In this document: positions 23,383 through 34,987 of the stretch, piece by piece
How the letters are laid out: each line of letters starts with the position of its first letter
How positions within the stretch are numbered: the first letter of the stretch is position 1
Origin: Macrolepiota albuminosa
Lineage: Eukaryota; Basidiomycota; Agaricomycetes; Agaricales; Agaricaceae
DNA: 64,000 bases
Assembly: GCA_027475525.1 (NCBI GenBank)
Contig: JAMWFC010000108.1
Span: 807,811-871,810 of the forward strand
Direction of reading: 5' to 3'
Notes under the pieces: generated by a model
Databases searched by the model: none
Told to the model about the DNA's origin: nothing
What the model saw: only the letters and a program-made list of their open reading frames with translations
Position numbers and translations under genes: made by a program

Positions 23383-23955
23383 TGCCACCCTGCTTCCCTC
23401 CTCCTCCCTGACCTGACGTCCGACGTCTGCTACATCCGCTGGGGTACCAGCGGACACCCACGCTCCTCCCCTTCCCCCTTCCCCCTCTTTCTCCTCACCC
23501 CCATCCCTCTTCCGCCACCCCCCACGCTCTCCAAGACGCCACCCCATGCAGCGGACACCCACGCACCCCGTTTCCTTCTCTCCTGCCCTGATGCTGGACG
23601 ATGCTGGACGATGCCGGATGATGCCGGGGGTTGCCGACGGATTCTCGTGGATTCTGACGAATACCAGCAGATATCCGGCGGATGCCGACGGATGCACAAC
23701 GGATGCCGACGGATGCCGACGGATGCCAGCAGGTCACGACGGCTGCCAACGAACTCCGACGGATGCCAGCTGATGGCCAGCTGATGGCCAGCTGATGGCT
23801 GCTGATGCCAACGCCCCTTTCAGGCCATGAAAACTCTTTTGGGAGGTATGCCACCCCCCTTCCACCTCAAAAAATCCATACGGGAACCTGCAGAAACGTA
23901 GGTGGGCGTCCGTTCATTGTGTTATCCGACCTTTGAATCTATCTGTTAGTAACGG

Positions 23956-24036
23956 ACCTGTGGTGCAACGGTTAAATGTGCGTTCCGTTGCTGGAGGCTT
24001 TCTCAAGGCTGGGGGTTCGATTCCCCCCCACAGGCA
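23956..24036 (+). other. tRNA-like segment in right TIR
   Basis: The partner of the left copy, in inverted orientation, with a few differences (for example a C where the left has T after AAATGTG, and TCTCAAGGCTGG for TCCCAAGGCCGG). The strong T-arm stem around GGTTCGATTCC is preserved in both, suggesting either very recent duplication or constraint. Confidence 0.55.
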
Positions 24037-24173
24037 TACAGCGGGCAAGACGAAGTTACTTTTTTCCTTGGTCCAACCAGACTCCGTGGACCTGCGTAGG
24101 CCTCTGTGGATGTCTGCTGGTGTCCTGCGCAGGCCTGGGAGGGCCCGTGTAGGTTTGAGTCCGTTGACGTACG

Positions 24174-24327
24174 TCTGCGTGGATGTCCGCTGGTGGCTTG
24201 CGTAGGCCTGCATAGATTTTCAGGGCCCTTTTGTGGACGTACGCTGGCGTTCTGCGTGGATGTCCGCTGGTGGCTTGCGTAGGCCTGCATAGATTTTCAG
24301 GGCCCTTTTGTGGACGTACGCTGGCGT
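24174..24327. repeat. 77-bp tandem duplication no. 8
   Basis: Perfect. In the right TIR outer half; the left TIR has one copy. Confidence 0.95.
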
Positions 24328-24718
24328 CAGGGGTGGGAAAAGGATGGAAGGGGAGACGCGCAGCCTCGAGTTATTGCGGGGAGGGAAGTGGGGAACCTTG
24401 AGGAGGGTTGATTCATGCCATGACGTCCACCACTGGAGGAGGCTTTCAGTCGTGGGCTGATGCCCGCTGGCGGCCGCTGACGCACATTGACATCCGTTAG
24501 CGTCCGCTGGCATCCGCTGGGCCTGCATGCACATGTGTGTGCCCACCTTTTATCGATCCACTGGACCGTGTCATACAGCACATTGTGACACGTCCACGGC
24601 TCTGTATTCTACGGCACTGTGGGGACTGCTCCGCTCCAGTGTAGCGGACTCCGCTGGACACGTATGGTATGGCACAAAGCGGGCTCCTGTACAACGTATG
24701 ACACGTACCGTTGTGATG

Positions 24719-26060
24719 TCTCTATGTGTAAATTGGTCCAGAGTTTTGTCACCGTTTCTCCATATAAGAAGTACAATGTTGTCACTGTGTCCCTAGCTCT
24801 CACAAAATGTTGCATTGCTAGGTTTTTAATCCTCTCATCAAGTATAGCTGCTTCTTCTTATTTTGATTCTTCATCTATATAGGTGTTGTTTAAGGTTCTT
24901 CTATGGTCTCTCCTCAAGGCCTCAATATCGCGTAGTATTCTAGGTTTGATCTCCTTTGATCTTCCTCTGATGACCTCTAGCACTTTTTCTTTGAAGATTT
25001 TGTGCAATCACTGTGAGTTTTTCTGTTTTCTTCATATCTTTTGAGTTTTTCTTGGTGCTCAATACCAAGGGCTTTGATTCTGTCTATGAGCTCAACGTCT
25101 TTTATGAGTTGTATCAGTATAGCATATCTGCCTTCCCCAATATATGGTTGCCAGAGGTTCAGCAGCATCATTGAGATTAACAAGCAGTCAGTATTTATCC
25201 CAGACCTTTTTATTTTCCAGTCCCAGCTGTACTTTAGCAGGTCTTCTCTTAGGTACATCCTATCTATCCTAGATTGTATAGGTCTGTTGACCATTTGGTA
25301 TGAGAACTCTATCGTTGTTGGATTTCTCATTTCTATCTATCCATGACATCAAGGTGGGTCTTTAGTGATATTAGTTTCTTTGTAGCTCCTGCAGAGTCAG
25401 CATGCACTGGCAGTCTGTCCACAGCCTCTTCCACTATATTCATATTTCCTATCATTATGCTCAGTTTTAGGAGTCTTGGTCTTATAGTCCAGTGTGATTT
25501 TAATCTCCTCCAGAATGTCTCATTTTCCTTAGTTTCATTTGGTGTGTACACATTTAGGCAACTCAAGATTTGCTCCTCAAACCATGGCAGTTCTAGTATT
25601 AATGCCTATCCAGGAATTAACTCTCACAATCTGGCTTCTTGCCATCTTGTGGCTCATTTATCCAGGATGAATGCCATCCCCATGGCATTAGAGTGTTTGG
25701 GGTCAGCACTCATAATTATGCTCATTTGTCTTTCAAAAAGTTCCTCAATATTTTTTTTCTGACTACTGCTTATGTGGGTTTCTTGTAGTGCTAATATATC
25801 TATTTTCTCTTCTCTCATCAACCGTCGCATCTCATGCCACTTTATCATTGTTGAAATGGAGCTGCCACCTTTCATATTTAGTGATGCAAATCTTAGTGCT
25901 CCCCGCTTGCTTTTCTCCTTTCCCAGAGTCACAGAGTGTGGGTTGTTCCCCTCTTCCGTTGTTTCCAGCACCTTCTCAGAAAGAGTCTGTATGAGAGATT
26001 CATTCTTCAGGGGCTGGGTATGCTGCAATCCATTGCCAATCCCTCCCAGGCTATTGTCAG
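24719..26060 (-). pseudogene. LINE ORF2, endonuclease part
   Basis: The 5' portion of ORF2. 25,654-26,028 encodes an exonuclease-endonuclease-phosphatase fold start with LRFASLNMKGG and KIDILALQETHIS. Further pieces in shifted frames follow (MSCLNVYTPNETKE at 25,333-25,566; RSGINTDCLLISMML, where a SDH-like motif would be expected, at 24,977-25,330). The last readable residues before the KDZ insertion are GETVTKLWTNLHIE, which lead naturally into KEQKTRNS on the far side of the insertion. Confidence 0.85.
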
Positions 26061-26639
26061 AGTCATAGATGATAGTTTGGCTGTAGTCTCCTTCAGCTTC
26101 AGCAGGGAGTTGTCTGTTACTAGTATTTAGGCTCCTTGTGTGTGATTCTTTTCTAGTTGTGACAGGTAGTGGTTTTGGGCAATGTTCAGGTAGATAATAC
26201 CTTTCCTTTAGCAGGATTGCTGTGTGGCACTGCTCATCATAAATACACCTGCTGCCTGGACTTACCTAGCCCAGCCAGGGGGTCCATTTAAGATTACTTG
26301 TCATTTAAAAACCCAGTAAATTCATCTTAAAATTCCCTTTGTGTCATAGAAAGCCATTCATTATTATCACTGTATTGTAGATTCAACAGTGTAATCATTT
26401 ATGTTCCTGTCTACCACCACTGGGGCCTGAGATCTGGTTACCATTTTTCCAGCTCTCAGCATGACATTCATTCTTGTTTTTGTCATTATGATAGGTCTTT
26501 TCTCCTCAACTTGACGTTGCAAATTCCATGGTTTCTTCAATCTTATTCACTGTCTTGTTCCCAAACCAGCCCTCCAATAATATATAAGAGCAATGCGTGG
26601 AACAGTGGTCAGCTCCCTTGGACAGGTAGCAGTGGAGTC

Positions 26640-27545
26640 AGAGGTTCTCATCTATAAGTGTTGCACTGCTGCAATTCATATCAACAAATTTTGCCTCCCT
26701 TATGTGTTGTATTAGAACAAAATAGTTTGTCCAGGTGAGCGGTGGGGTTTGTTTACAGAATACATTCCAGATCAGTTTCCTGGGTCTGCCAGTAGTTGAA
26801 CGATCTACCGTATCTTCTCCTTTAACTAGTTTGACCACCAGAGATTGCATGATTTTGATTGCTGGACTCATGACATGTTGTGAGGTCTCATCACCAGCGA
26901 GTTTACTCTTGAGCAGAGCTACTGTCAATTTATCACCTGCTAGAGTCCTCCTTATAATATTGGTAGCCATTTCCTCCAATTCTTGTATTGCCGCTAGAAA
27001 TCATATGCTAAGGGTGAAGCCCTCAATTGTACACAAGAAGCTGGGTATAGGTGGGCAGTATGGGAGGAAAAAAACAGAAGCATTAGGCATTGACATGATG
27101 GGATGTGCTGCTAATATGTTGTATGCTGCTTCAGAGATGTCTGATATTAGAAAGTGGTACAGTAGTTTATATCTATTGTTGCTCCTACGTTTTGAGCCTA
27201 TTTCTTTCTCCTGCTGGGGAGTGGATAGTCTAGCCCTTTCACCAGTCATCTCCTTAATAAGCTCCTTGATTTTTTCACTTGTAGTCATCAGATCCACCAT
27301 ATTGCTTGCCTGCCAGTCTCTGACCCACAGTTTGGGTTCTGGATAGATGTCAAAGTATTTCTGTTGTTCCAGTGAGGGTGTATTGCCCTCCTCCCTTGGT
27401 GTTTGGAGTCAACTGGCTCTATGCCATTGTCCTTCTCCATCAGAATACTTCAGAGAAATAGATTGGGGGGGCCTGGCCTCTGCTACCCAGGCAGCTTCTT
27501 CTACAGGAGGAAAAGGGGGGCATACCAGCTACCTGTGCTCAGTAG
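26640..27545 (-). pseudogene. Possible LINE ORF1
   Basis: Between the LINE 5' end and the endonuclease, two open stretches on the minus strand (27,001-27,300 and 26,638-26,979) look like one decayed protein. It starts in a Pro-rich lead (MPPFPPVEEAAWVAEARPPQ), continues into a helical part (TTSEKIKELIKEMTGERARL) and a second helical part (ATNIIRRTLAGDKLTVALLK). Position and strand fit a LINE ORF1. I see no clear RNA-binding motif, and the possible CCHC region near 26,200-26,300 is broken. Confidence 0.45.
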
Positions 27546-27598
27546 CAGCATCAGAGTTAGTGATGCAGGTAGTGGTTTGTGATCAAGGGCCCCCCCCA

Positions 27599-27610
27599 GA
27601 ATATAGCTTT
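27599..27610. repeat. LINE target-site duplication, 5' side
   Basis: Partner of 8,860-8,871. The LINE 5' end abuts it with a run of G on the minus strand (plus-strand Cs at 27,591-27,597). Confidence 0.88.
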
Positions 27611-29520
27611 GTTATGGAGAGTCAGAGAGGAAGAATGAAAGAAAATAGAAGTTGCATTCTATGTAAAATGAACATCCATGCTATATTCAACCATCAACCC
27701 AACCAATAACAGGTTAATTGAAACATCAGATGCATGCAGGCAATGTGAAAGAATGAGTGTGACAAGTTTACCATCAATGTAGGTCCTAAAACAACATTCA
27801 CCACATGCTAGGGTCTTGAGTGTGCTACAATTTGCCATGCCAACCAGGATTGCAAGACTTGTGTCATATGACCAGAAATATTTGCAGTCTTGAATGATAT
27901 ATATAGTGCAACCCAAGTCAAGAATAGAGTTGAAATATAGTGAGATCAATGCAAAGACCAGAGGATCAGAAGAACTCATAAAAGAGAAAAAGGGAGACAA
28001 GTCTGAAGGAGTATCACAGGAATCATAAAGATGGAAAGCAGTGTCATTCACATCATTGTTGATATATGTAGGTAATACAGTAGTATCAGGAGTGTCATCT
28101 AGGACTGGAGAAGGGGAGGAAGCAGAATTGGAGACAGGCAAAAAGTCTGTAATAGGCACCTATTATCATGAGAAGGATGATGGGACAAGACCTCAGAAGG
28201 AGAAGGTTGGGAATGAGAAGCAGCAGGAGTGGATGAAGAAAAGAATGATGAAGGCATTAACAGAGGCAGCTGACAAGAGGTGGCAGGTGGAATGCATGAA
28301 CCAGGACAATTTGTGTGGCAACAGCAAACATTGATATCAATTTCCAGAATGGTATCCATAAGAGTAAAGAAATCAAAAGTGCTATTTAGATTATAGTCTC
28401 AAGAACAATAAACCTCTCCTCTTGGACAAAGTCAAAAGCCTTATGATCAGGGACACTATTCATAAAACCCTGAATCTTCTTGTAAGGTGTGAAATCCCAA
28501 GGTGTCTTGACCATCTAGTTTATGGCAGTATGCCAGGCCTAGATGAAAGAAGGTATAGCATTTGGCATGCAGGACAGTTTTATACAGAATCTTTCACATG
28601 CTGAGCAGATGCAGCACTGCCAATGCCGAAGCATTTCTGAAGAAACTCAAGGAGATCCTAGGCAGTTCAAACAGGACAATTATGAGGGCTACCATGGGCT
28701 AGGGGAAGAGAGTTGGAAATTTTGGCACAAAGTTTGCCAGATAGAATATAGAATACAATGTTGTTGTTGTGCCAAAAAACTTCATAAGCATGCAACTCTG
28801 CAGCAGTCTGGTGTGGAGGATAAGATGGAGGAGTGGCAACCTTGCAAGTTGGGCCATAAGGAGCCATAGGAGGAGGTAATAGGCAAATGTAAGCATTCAA
28901 CCCCATCTGATCAATGAGAGCAGATGCTGGACCAAACCACAGACCCCAATCTGCAGCAGAACTAAGCTTAGAGATGGTGCACAGAGGAGGCAGTTTAAAA
29001 TCAGAACAAAACTCCAAATGGTCAGGTTATAGAGAAAGAACTAGTCCAGGAGGAAAGAAATAGTAGTAATAAGGATATAAGTAATGAAAAGGAGAATGCA
29101 GAAATGACATGTGTGGGTCAACTGCCAGAGCAACTGGAGGAGAATAAGGAAAAGCATGAGGCAAGAAAGGAGGGACATGCAGAGGCAATGTATGTGATGC
29201 AACATGATCTGGGTAGGCCTGAGGAGAGGCCAGAGACAGGACAACGGGAGGAAATGAATGAGGAAGTAGAGGCAGATGATGCAGGGCAAGAAGATAAAAA
29301 TACAGAAAGGAGATGAGAAAGAATCAGAGGAAGGGAAAAAAATGGCATAAAAGAGCCAAATTGCACAGAAGACAAAGGAACAGAATGGAAATGAGGAGTA
29401 CAAAAGAAAGCAGGGTCAAAAGAGGATGGAGTGTGAGAAAAAGATGTGGGGATTGAAGAGGGAACCAATACAGAAGCTGACCAACAAGGATAAAGAAGAT
29501 GAGAGAAGATGTTCAAAAAT
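27611..29520 (-). pseudogene. Ty1/Copia gag and protease, decayed
   Basis: The 5' half of the Copia element. A Ser/Pro/Phe-rich lead is at 29,118-29,516. Gag is at 28,667-29,017 (DWGLWFGPASALIDQMGLNA, then a stretch typical of Agaricomycete Copia gag: PPSYPPHQTAAELHAYEVFW). Protease is at 27,659-28,159 with LDLGCTIYIIQDC in place of the usual D-T/S-G-A-T, followed by IDGKLVTLILSHCLHASDVS and NLLLVGL. It runs into the LINE insertion at 27,610 and resumes at 8,859. Frameshifts and the altered protease site show it is inactive. Confidence 0.82.
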
Positions 29521-29529
29521 GAACTGGAG

Positions 29530-30550
29530 TTGGATTGTGCAATCTATAAGAGAGTGGAACATGAGAGTCAGAAGGTGGGAGAATCAGTATATGAGTGAGG
29601 GGAGCCATTATTTCTAATCACTCTTTTGCATCAGAGACTCATATGAAAAGGGCAGCTGTTGTAGATAAATATACTTAGTTGGGAGATAAACAACTATATT
29701 GTTGGTTTGCTGCCTATTGTAGATAAATATACTACAGTATGTCAGCTATACTGAGATAAATTGTGCTGGGCCCACATACCTCAGTTAGGAGATAAACAAC
29801 TAAGGTATTGGGCCTTCTGTGCCCAATCCATATTTTAACAACTGTATAGTTTGTCCTCCACTATTTCTCTCTGCTATGAGCTGGTAATGTGCCTGCATGA
29901 CCCTGGACTGTCATGAACCACAAACCCATCTCCAACAGCCACAATCAGTCTGTATACGCATGTTAGACTTTGTGAGGGTTGGTTATCTTTGTCCCACATA
30001 ATTGTCAATGCATTGCCCAAGACTAAACCTATGCTTATTTTCTCTTTCCACATGTTGTTGACTGTCTCTCATATCAAGACTTGATCTGGACATATGCATT
30101 GAGTTAAGATATGGTTTGTTGAATCTACCTTTCTATCATGTTTGCACTTATTCCTCTTTCTATGCTTTGATTTCATCAAAGCTCTGTCCCAATATGATTC
30201 TACATTATATGCATCATGTGTGCATTTTCATAGAGAAATTCTGAAAGATTGTGAGATTTCAAGCATGTTCCAGAAGGAACCCATAACTAGCAACCACATT
30301 AGGTCTGCCTTTTCAAATATATTCCTTCCAATTTCTATTCCATCTACAAATAATATCCCTGTGATGAGCAACAGCCCCCTTCTCTAAATGTGGCTGGCTG
30401 CTCTATAGGAAAACAACCTAAAAGAGTTCCCAACTGGGTGAGCCTCCCCACAAATAGGAGAGTAGTCTGGAGTTCATCCATGAGTCAGAACAAATCAGAA
30501 ACCACTCTGAAAGACAAAGGCCACTCAGCACAAAGTGATCAATCCTATTC
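29530..30550. other. AT-rich spacer with a small inverted repeat
   Basis: No gene is supported. 29,769-29,814 is an imperfect inverted repeat (GGCCCA..ATACCTCAGTTAG against CAACTAAGGTAT..TGGGCC) with an 8-nt loop. A half-copy of its 'gagataaacaact' core lies at about 29,680. The Copia 5' LTR is expected here but I could not define it. Confidence 0.45.
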
Positions 30551-30556
30551 TGGAGG

Positions 30557-32140
30557 CTAAGATTTATCTAGGTAAAACATAACTAGGCATAAGAATTCAA
30601 TGTATATAGGTGCAATAAGCTCAAGTTGACACCAATATCTAAGGAAGGTGTCAGAAGTCCAATGACCCATTGTCTTAACCACATCAGAAGGAACACCTTT
30701 CAAAAGCAAAGCTGTAGTATTTCTAATATAAAAACAGTATCTTGTAATCCTTGGCAGACCATTTTGTTCCAAGATAGGGTTAATAACTAAGAGTAACTTT
30801 TGTGTTGTAAGCCCTGCCTTTTTCCCCTTGTCATTGATGGTAACCACAGATTGGTTCAGTGTTAGAGGTCACATTGACACATGCATGATTTGAGAGAGCC
30901 ACAATAGAATCAACTTTGTCTCCTTGTTTTGTGACAATCACAGTTTTCCTTTTACAACCAGAAGTTTTGGTATGTAGCAAGAACAGAGAATGTGTTCCCG
31001 TGTCATTAGAAGTCAAAAGTTTGCTCAACCAGGAATCACAGAATTATCAAACCCCTGTTCTTGAGGAGAAAGAAATTCACCAAGACAAATCTGGCTCCAC
31101 AAAGATGTCATTGTAACAGCTTATATGCAGGCATGCAGTGTAGTACTTGGTGTGAGTATTACTGATAGTTCTGGGGCTTGCTGGTGTAGAGTATGACTTC
31201 TCAATCCACACTGACTTGGTGATGAACTTGATGTATTAATGTTTTGAGTTGCAAATCCTAATCTTCCGGAATGCAGAGGGTTCTCAACAAACTCCAGCCT
31301 AAGCAATTCACTCCCTGGGAATCACCAAGCCTTTGCCTATCAATTGCCTGTCTATTCTCTACTAAACTTGGGCTATTTATACTGTTTTTCTGGTGCACAG
31401 ACCACTATCTACACATGACCCTTTGTTGTAAACTCCCCAACCTCTGGAACATGTTTGATAGTCCAATTTCCCTTTTGAGAGGCCTGTTTTGGTGCTACCA
31501 GTTCCACCATTCAACTTCTTGATTCATCATTCTTCTGGATGTCTCTGATTGCCACTTCCCCATTTGCTTTTGATCCATCATTCTTCTGGATGTCTCTGAT
31601 TGCCACTTCCCCATTTGCTTGAGCTCCATTTAGCATGTGCTTCCCTGCATTCCATGCTTCTTTTCTTTCCCCTTCTGGTTGTGTCATTGTCAGATCTGAT
31701 CTTTGATCCAGATCACTACAATTTGATCCCATTTTGTCACTCCTGCCAGCTCCCATGCTTCCCCTCCCCATTACAGTAGTTGGACTATTGTTGAGCTGAT
31801 AGTTTGAGCTGGTCCCTGCCTATTGTTCTGTACATTTCTGTGTATTTATTGGGATGTTTTGGAGATATATTTTTGTTGAGACTGCTACCAGGAGGCTTAC
31901 AGTTTTCAGCCCATGATTAAATGTTTATTTTGACTTCTGGTGCATGGTGTGTCCCTGACTGCTGGTACAGCATCGTATCAGCAGTGGATGTGGAAGATCC
32001 AAATTCATCCTAATAATGCTCAACATTTCCAGTGACACAGAAGGATATTGGTCCTGAAAGGAAGAATCTGGCTGGAGATTCTCCACTTCTTGCAAGGCAT
32101 GTTTAAGTCTGATAGAGCCTGGCCAAGGTAAGCTATGTTG
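30557..32140 (-). pseudogene. Tyrosine recombinase, split by solo LTR
   Basis: The N-terminal part just right of the LTR (about 31,985-32,120) reads YPSVSLEMLSIIRMNLDLPH. Left of the LTR the frame resumes (SLWSQICLGEFLSPQEQGFD, then HSLFLLHTKTSGCKRKTVIV). The catalytic end is at 30,557-30,847: GLPRITRYCFYIRNTTALLL, GVPSDVVKTMGHWTSDTFLR, YW. Relatives have H-S-F-R-I-G-G-T and GRWSSDSFLRYW; here the first Arg region is altered (YCFYIRNT), while the last motif and the presumed nucleophile Tyr remain. A remnant only. Confidence 0.72.
31140..31980. mobile_element. Solo LTR, family A, copy 2
   Basis: Bounded by GCAGT at 31,135-31,139 and 31,981-31,985. Same start (GTAGTACTTGG) and end (GTATCA) as copy 1. 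It lacks copy 1's 90-bp repeat expansion but has its own 51-bp tandem duplication near 31,525-31,625. It interrupts the tyrosine recombinase. Confidence 0.8.
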
Positions 32141-33177
32141 GATATGCTACATGTGCAAACTAGAAATTTTATTAGACATTGCACATCCTGATACCAATCC
32201 AGCTATGGATGCTATATAAAAGCAAAGAAGACTTTCAGAAGCTGGCAGAGCTGAGAGTTGGAAAATGTGATGTTGATCACAAAAGATTAGAAAAGTGGCC
32301 ACTGACAAACTATAACGTTTGGAAGTGGAAGGAGCCTATGAGTAAGCAACTACTGAATCAATAAGATTTCTCTGAGTGGCTGATCAACAGATAGAGGAAC
32401 TCATATTGTGGACACACTGTGAATTATTGATTGTCACTGGCATTGGATGTTTGTGATTGTGAGTCCTCCTATAGACATTTGAAGATGAATGATGTGGTTT
32501 GTGTCTGTAAAATGAATATGCTGTGTTCTCTCAATGCCCATGTTGTGGGAACAATACCAAGTGGAGTGGCATGGCATTTGTGGCTGACAATCAAGAGCAC
32601 TCATATTAAACTAAACATGTGTTCAATATATATAATATATATACAATAATAGGAGTTGATCAGAAATGTGCAAGAGTGGGAAAAATAAACATGATTATTG
32701 ATGCTAACAAGGAGAAGCATAATGCATCAGACAAGCTAAACTTGGTTATAAAGAATTTCATTTCAAACAGACAACTGGCAAAATCTGACAGCATTGTGCA
32801 CATAACAAGTCAAGTAAGAAAAAACACATGGCAGGTAAGAAAATAAGAGGCTGCGAGGAAGAAATTGTCTACAAGAAGGCCTGTCTGCTTTATTTTCTTC
32901 TAAAGGGACTCAAATTGTTGAAATCTAAATTGAATTTAATTTAAAAACATCAACAATATCATATAAGATTATGTTTTGCTGTACACTTTGTGAGCATTCT
33001 GCTGCCAAGGCACCAACTACCCCAGGATTATCCAACTTCACAATTATGTGACAGTCTCTATGGCCTGTCTTAATAAGAGTGCAAACTACAAGGTTGATGA
33101 CCACTATTTCTGCTCAACCAATGTCACAGTCTTCTTATTTCTAGTCAGGATGTAACTGCCATGCCAACTATTTGTTA

Positions 33178-34490
33178 TCAACCATCAGACCTATGTATTC
33201 CCCAGGAGGTTGACATGTCCACAAAAACATCAATTGCTAAGGGTTGGGAGGTTGGAGAACATGTGAACCACATCATGCATGTTCTAGTTGGAAGTGCCAC
33301 CAGGTGATATCTTTGAAGACAGTGGCACTGAAGCAATGAGCTACAAATAGACCACAGCCCAATAGAAAACCTGCTTGCAGTGCAAAGAGGGAAGGCAGGC
33401 GTGCATGGCCTTGAAGCAGCACCAAGCAAATGTGATTGAGTGTGCCAATGAGAAATTCTGTCATTCTCAAGATTATCTTCTTACTTATTATCCACATCTT
33501 CAATTTGGCAAGGTATTTAAGATATTTCAAATCTGGCAACTCAACTGTCTGTCTGTTGAGAGACCGGCAGAAACCAATGTATGTGAAATGTAATGCAAAG
33601 AGTGAGTGTTTTTCTTAAGATCATGGCTATCTAAGATTGTCCAAAATTGGATGAATTAAAGTCTTACTGTAGGAATGAACAAAAGATGCAATGTTTCAGC
33701 AAAGGTATCTGAAGAATATGAAGTTGTCTACCCACTTTAGAACATCATCAATTCCTTGATGCAAGAAAATCTTAATGGTGGTATCTACAATGTGGCCAAA
33801 CACTCCAGGCACCAATGAGGCTCCAAGGTTTGATTGGAAGTCATAATGAATGTTACCATTTATTGAAATTGCAAGTTTAGGCCAGTTCACTAGCCTAGTA
33901 GGAATATTCCAGAAGGCAGATTGATGTCAAAGACAGCTGCCTGAGACTCTGAAGAGGCATTGGCAACCAAGAGCCAACAAGCAGAAAACATACCCCAGTC
34001 ACAATGGTAGTCATTTGAGTCAATGTAAGAGTTGATAAAAGGAATGGCAAGGTTGTTACAGGAAAAAAACAGATTAAGAGTTGCTCAAAGCTTGCCACTA
34101 GCATTTGTGATGACATTTAGAGAAGCTGTCTAGAAGAGACCAAACAGACACTCTGCAAGAGCAGGAGAGAAAGCTAGGAAGACTCTTTCAAGTGTGATTT
34201 TGGAAATATACTTAGTTATAAAAAAACACAAGGCTTCAAGTGTGCAAAAATGATTTGGTGAACAATATGACTGAGACACAAATAAAGAACTTATACTGAC
34301 ATTAAAATCAAGATGGAGGCCTTTTGGCACCCCCACAAAAAGGTCCAATGTTCCAGCATCATGCAAGGCAATTTTCCAATGGTCAGCTTTTAAAGGGGTC
34401 AAACACTGGAAAGATTGAATCAAGGAGAACAGGTTTGAGCCCCATGTGCAGAAGTGCTGCACAGAGAACAAACATGGGAATAGACACATT
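33178..34490 (-). pseudogene. RT and RNase H of DIRS-order element
   Basis: From high to low coordinates: leader (34,130-34,489: VGVPKGLHLDFNVSISSLFV); palm start near 33,900-33,970 (SQAAVFDINLPSGIFLLG, where relatives have FDVDAAFRNIP); 33,696-33,890 with GVFGHIVDTTIKIFLHQGID and KWVDNFIFFRY, where relatives have WVDDF; thumb and RNase H region (33,273-33,539: FLIGTLNHICLVLLQGHARL); and RNase H start VFVDMSTSWGI near 33,200. Several catalytic residues are changed (D to N in the VDD motif), consistent with decay. Confidence 0.65.
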
Positions 34491-34987
34491 TGGATGCTTT
34501 GTCACATCCAGAGAAGCCATTGAGAGCAAAGCAGATGGAAGAGCCTGTGGGAGTGCACCACAATTTTTCCTCTCTATAAAGGAATTTGGGTGTGGATCAA
34601 CAAGAAGAAAGTTTGTGCTCAAGAGATCTGCAAGACAAACACTTGGAGCAGACACCCAGCATGGTAGAGGTCTTCCAAAACTGCATAGCTGGAGCTTTGG
34701 AGTGAGCAAGAAACATCTCTATTTCAATCAATCTACTGTTTAGTATTTTGACATGACTTGCATGGTGTGTTGTGACACATTCCTGCCAGATATCCAGTTG
34801 AAAGGTATCTATGCAAAAGGTGTGAGATTCATATAAAAATAATGTACAAAGTCACTGGTTATAGTCCAAAATAATGTTAAAATTGATGCAAGCATTAGGT
34901 CATATTTTCAATTGTTTAAAATGTAATGCAAACTGTCAGCATTGGCATTAGCAATGGGGCCTCCTGAATCTTTGTTGGAGCAAGCCC

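Larger units (their letters stand above)
12543..24718. mobile_element. KDZ-type DNA element with ~1.5-kb TIRs
   Basis: The two ends are near-identical inverted repeats beginning with CATCACAACGGTACGTG. Between them lie an internally deleted KDZ transposase (minus), a divergent companion gene (plus), a third gene (minus) split by a solo LTR, and an array of tRNA-Gly-like repeats. The element sits inside LINE ORF2. I cannot see a clean target-site duplication: the left flank is confused by a 77-bp assembly-type duplication starting at 12,531. Eight such duplications inflate its length by about 0.6 kb. Close similarity of the TIRs suggests recent activity or recent cross-mobilisation. Confidence 0.82.
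22997..24718 (-). repeat. KDZ element right terminal inverted repeat
   Basis: The inverted partner of the left TIR. Net of three 77-bp duplications it is about 1.49 kb, against about 1.44 kb on the left. It keeps the same order of landmarks in reverse: tRNA-Gly-like unit, palindrome at 23,203-23,222, GC-rich minisatellite, tRNA-like segment at 23,956-24,036, and the CATCACAACGG terminus in reverse complement. Confidence 0.85.
8872..27598 (-). mobile_element. LINE (Tad1-like), interrupted by a KDZ element
   Basis: A non-LTR retrotransposon on the minus strand. Its 5' end is at 27,598 and its 3' poly-A tail appears as a 22-T run at 8,869-8,890. Order on the minus strand: possible ORF1 (26.6-27.5 kb), AP-type endonuclease (24.7-26.06 kb), then, after the 12.2-kb insertion, RT, RNase H and a Cys/His C-terminus (12.53-9.25 kb). 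Only about 6.5 kb is the LINE itself. Many stops and frameshifts show it is dead. Confidence 0.88.

Noticed and set aside
29041..29403. Membrane-protein-like minus-strand ORF
   Set aside because: The hydrophobic reading is a shifted frame of Ser/Pro-rich Copia gag leader and purine-rich repeat DNA.
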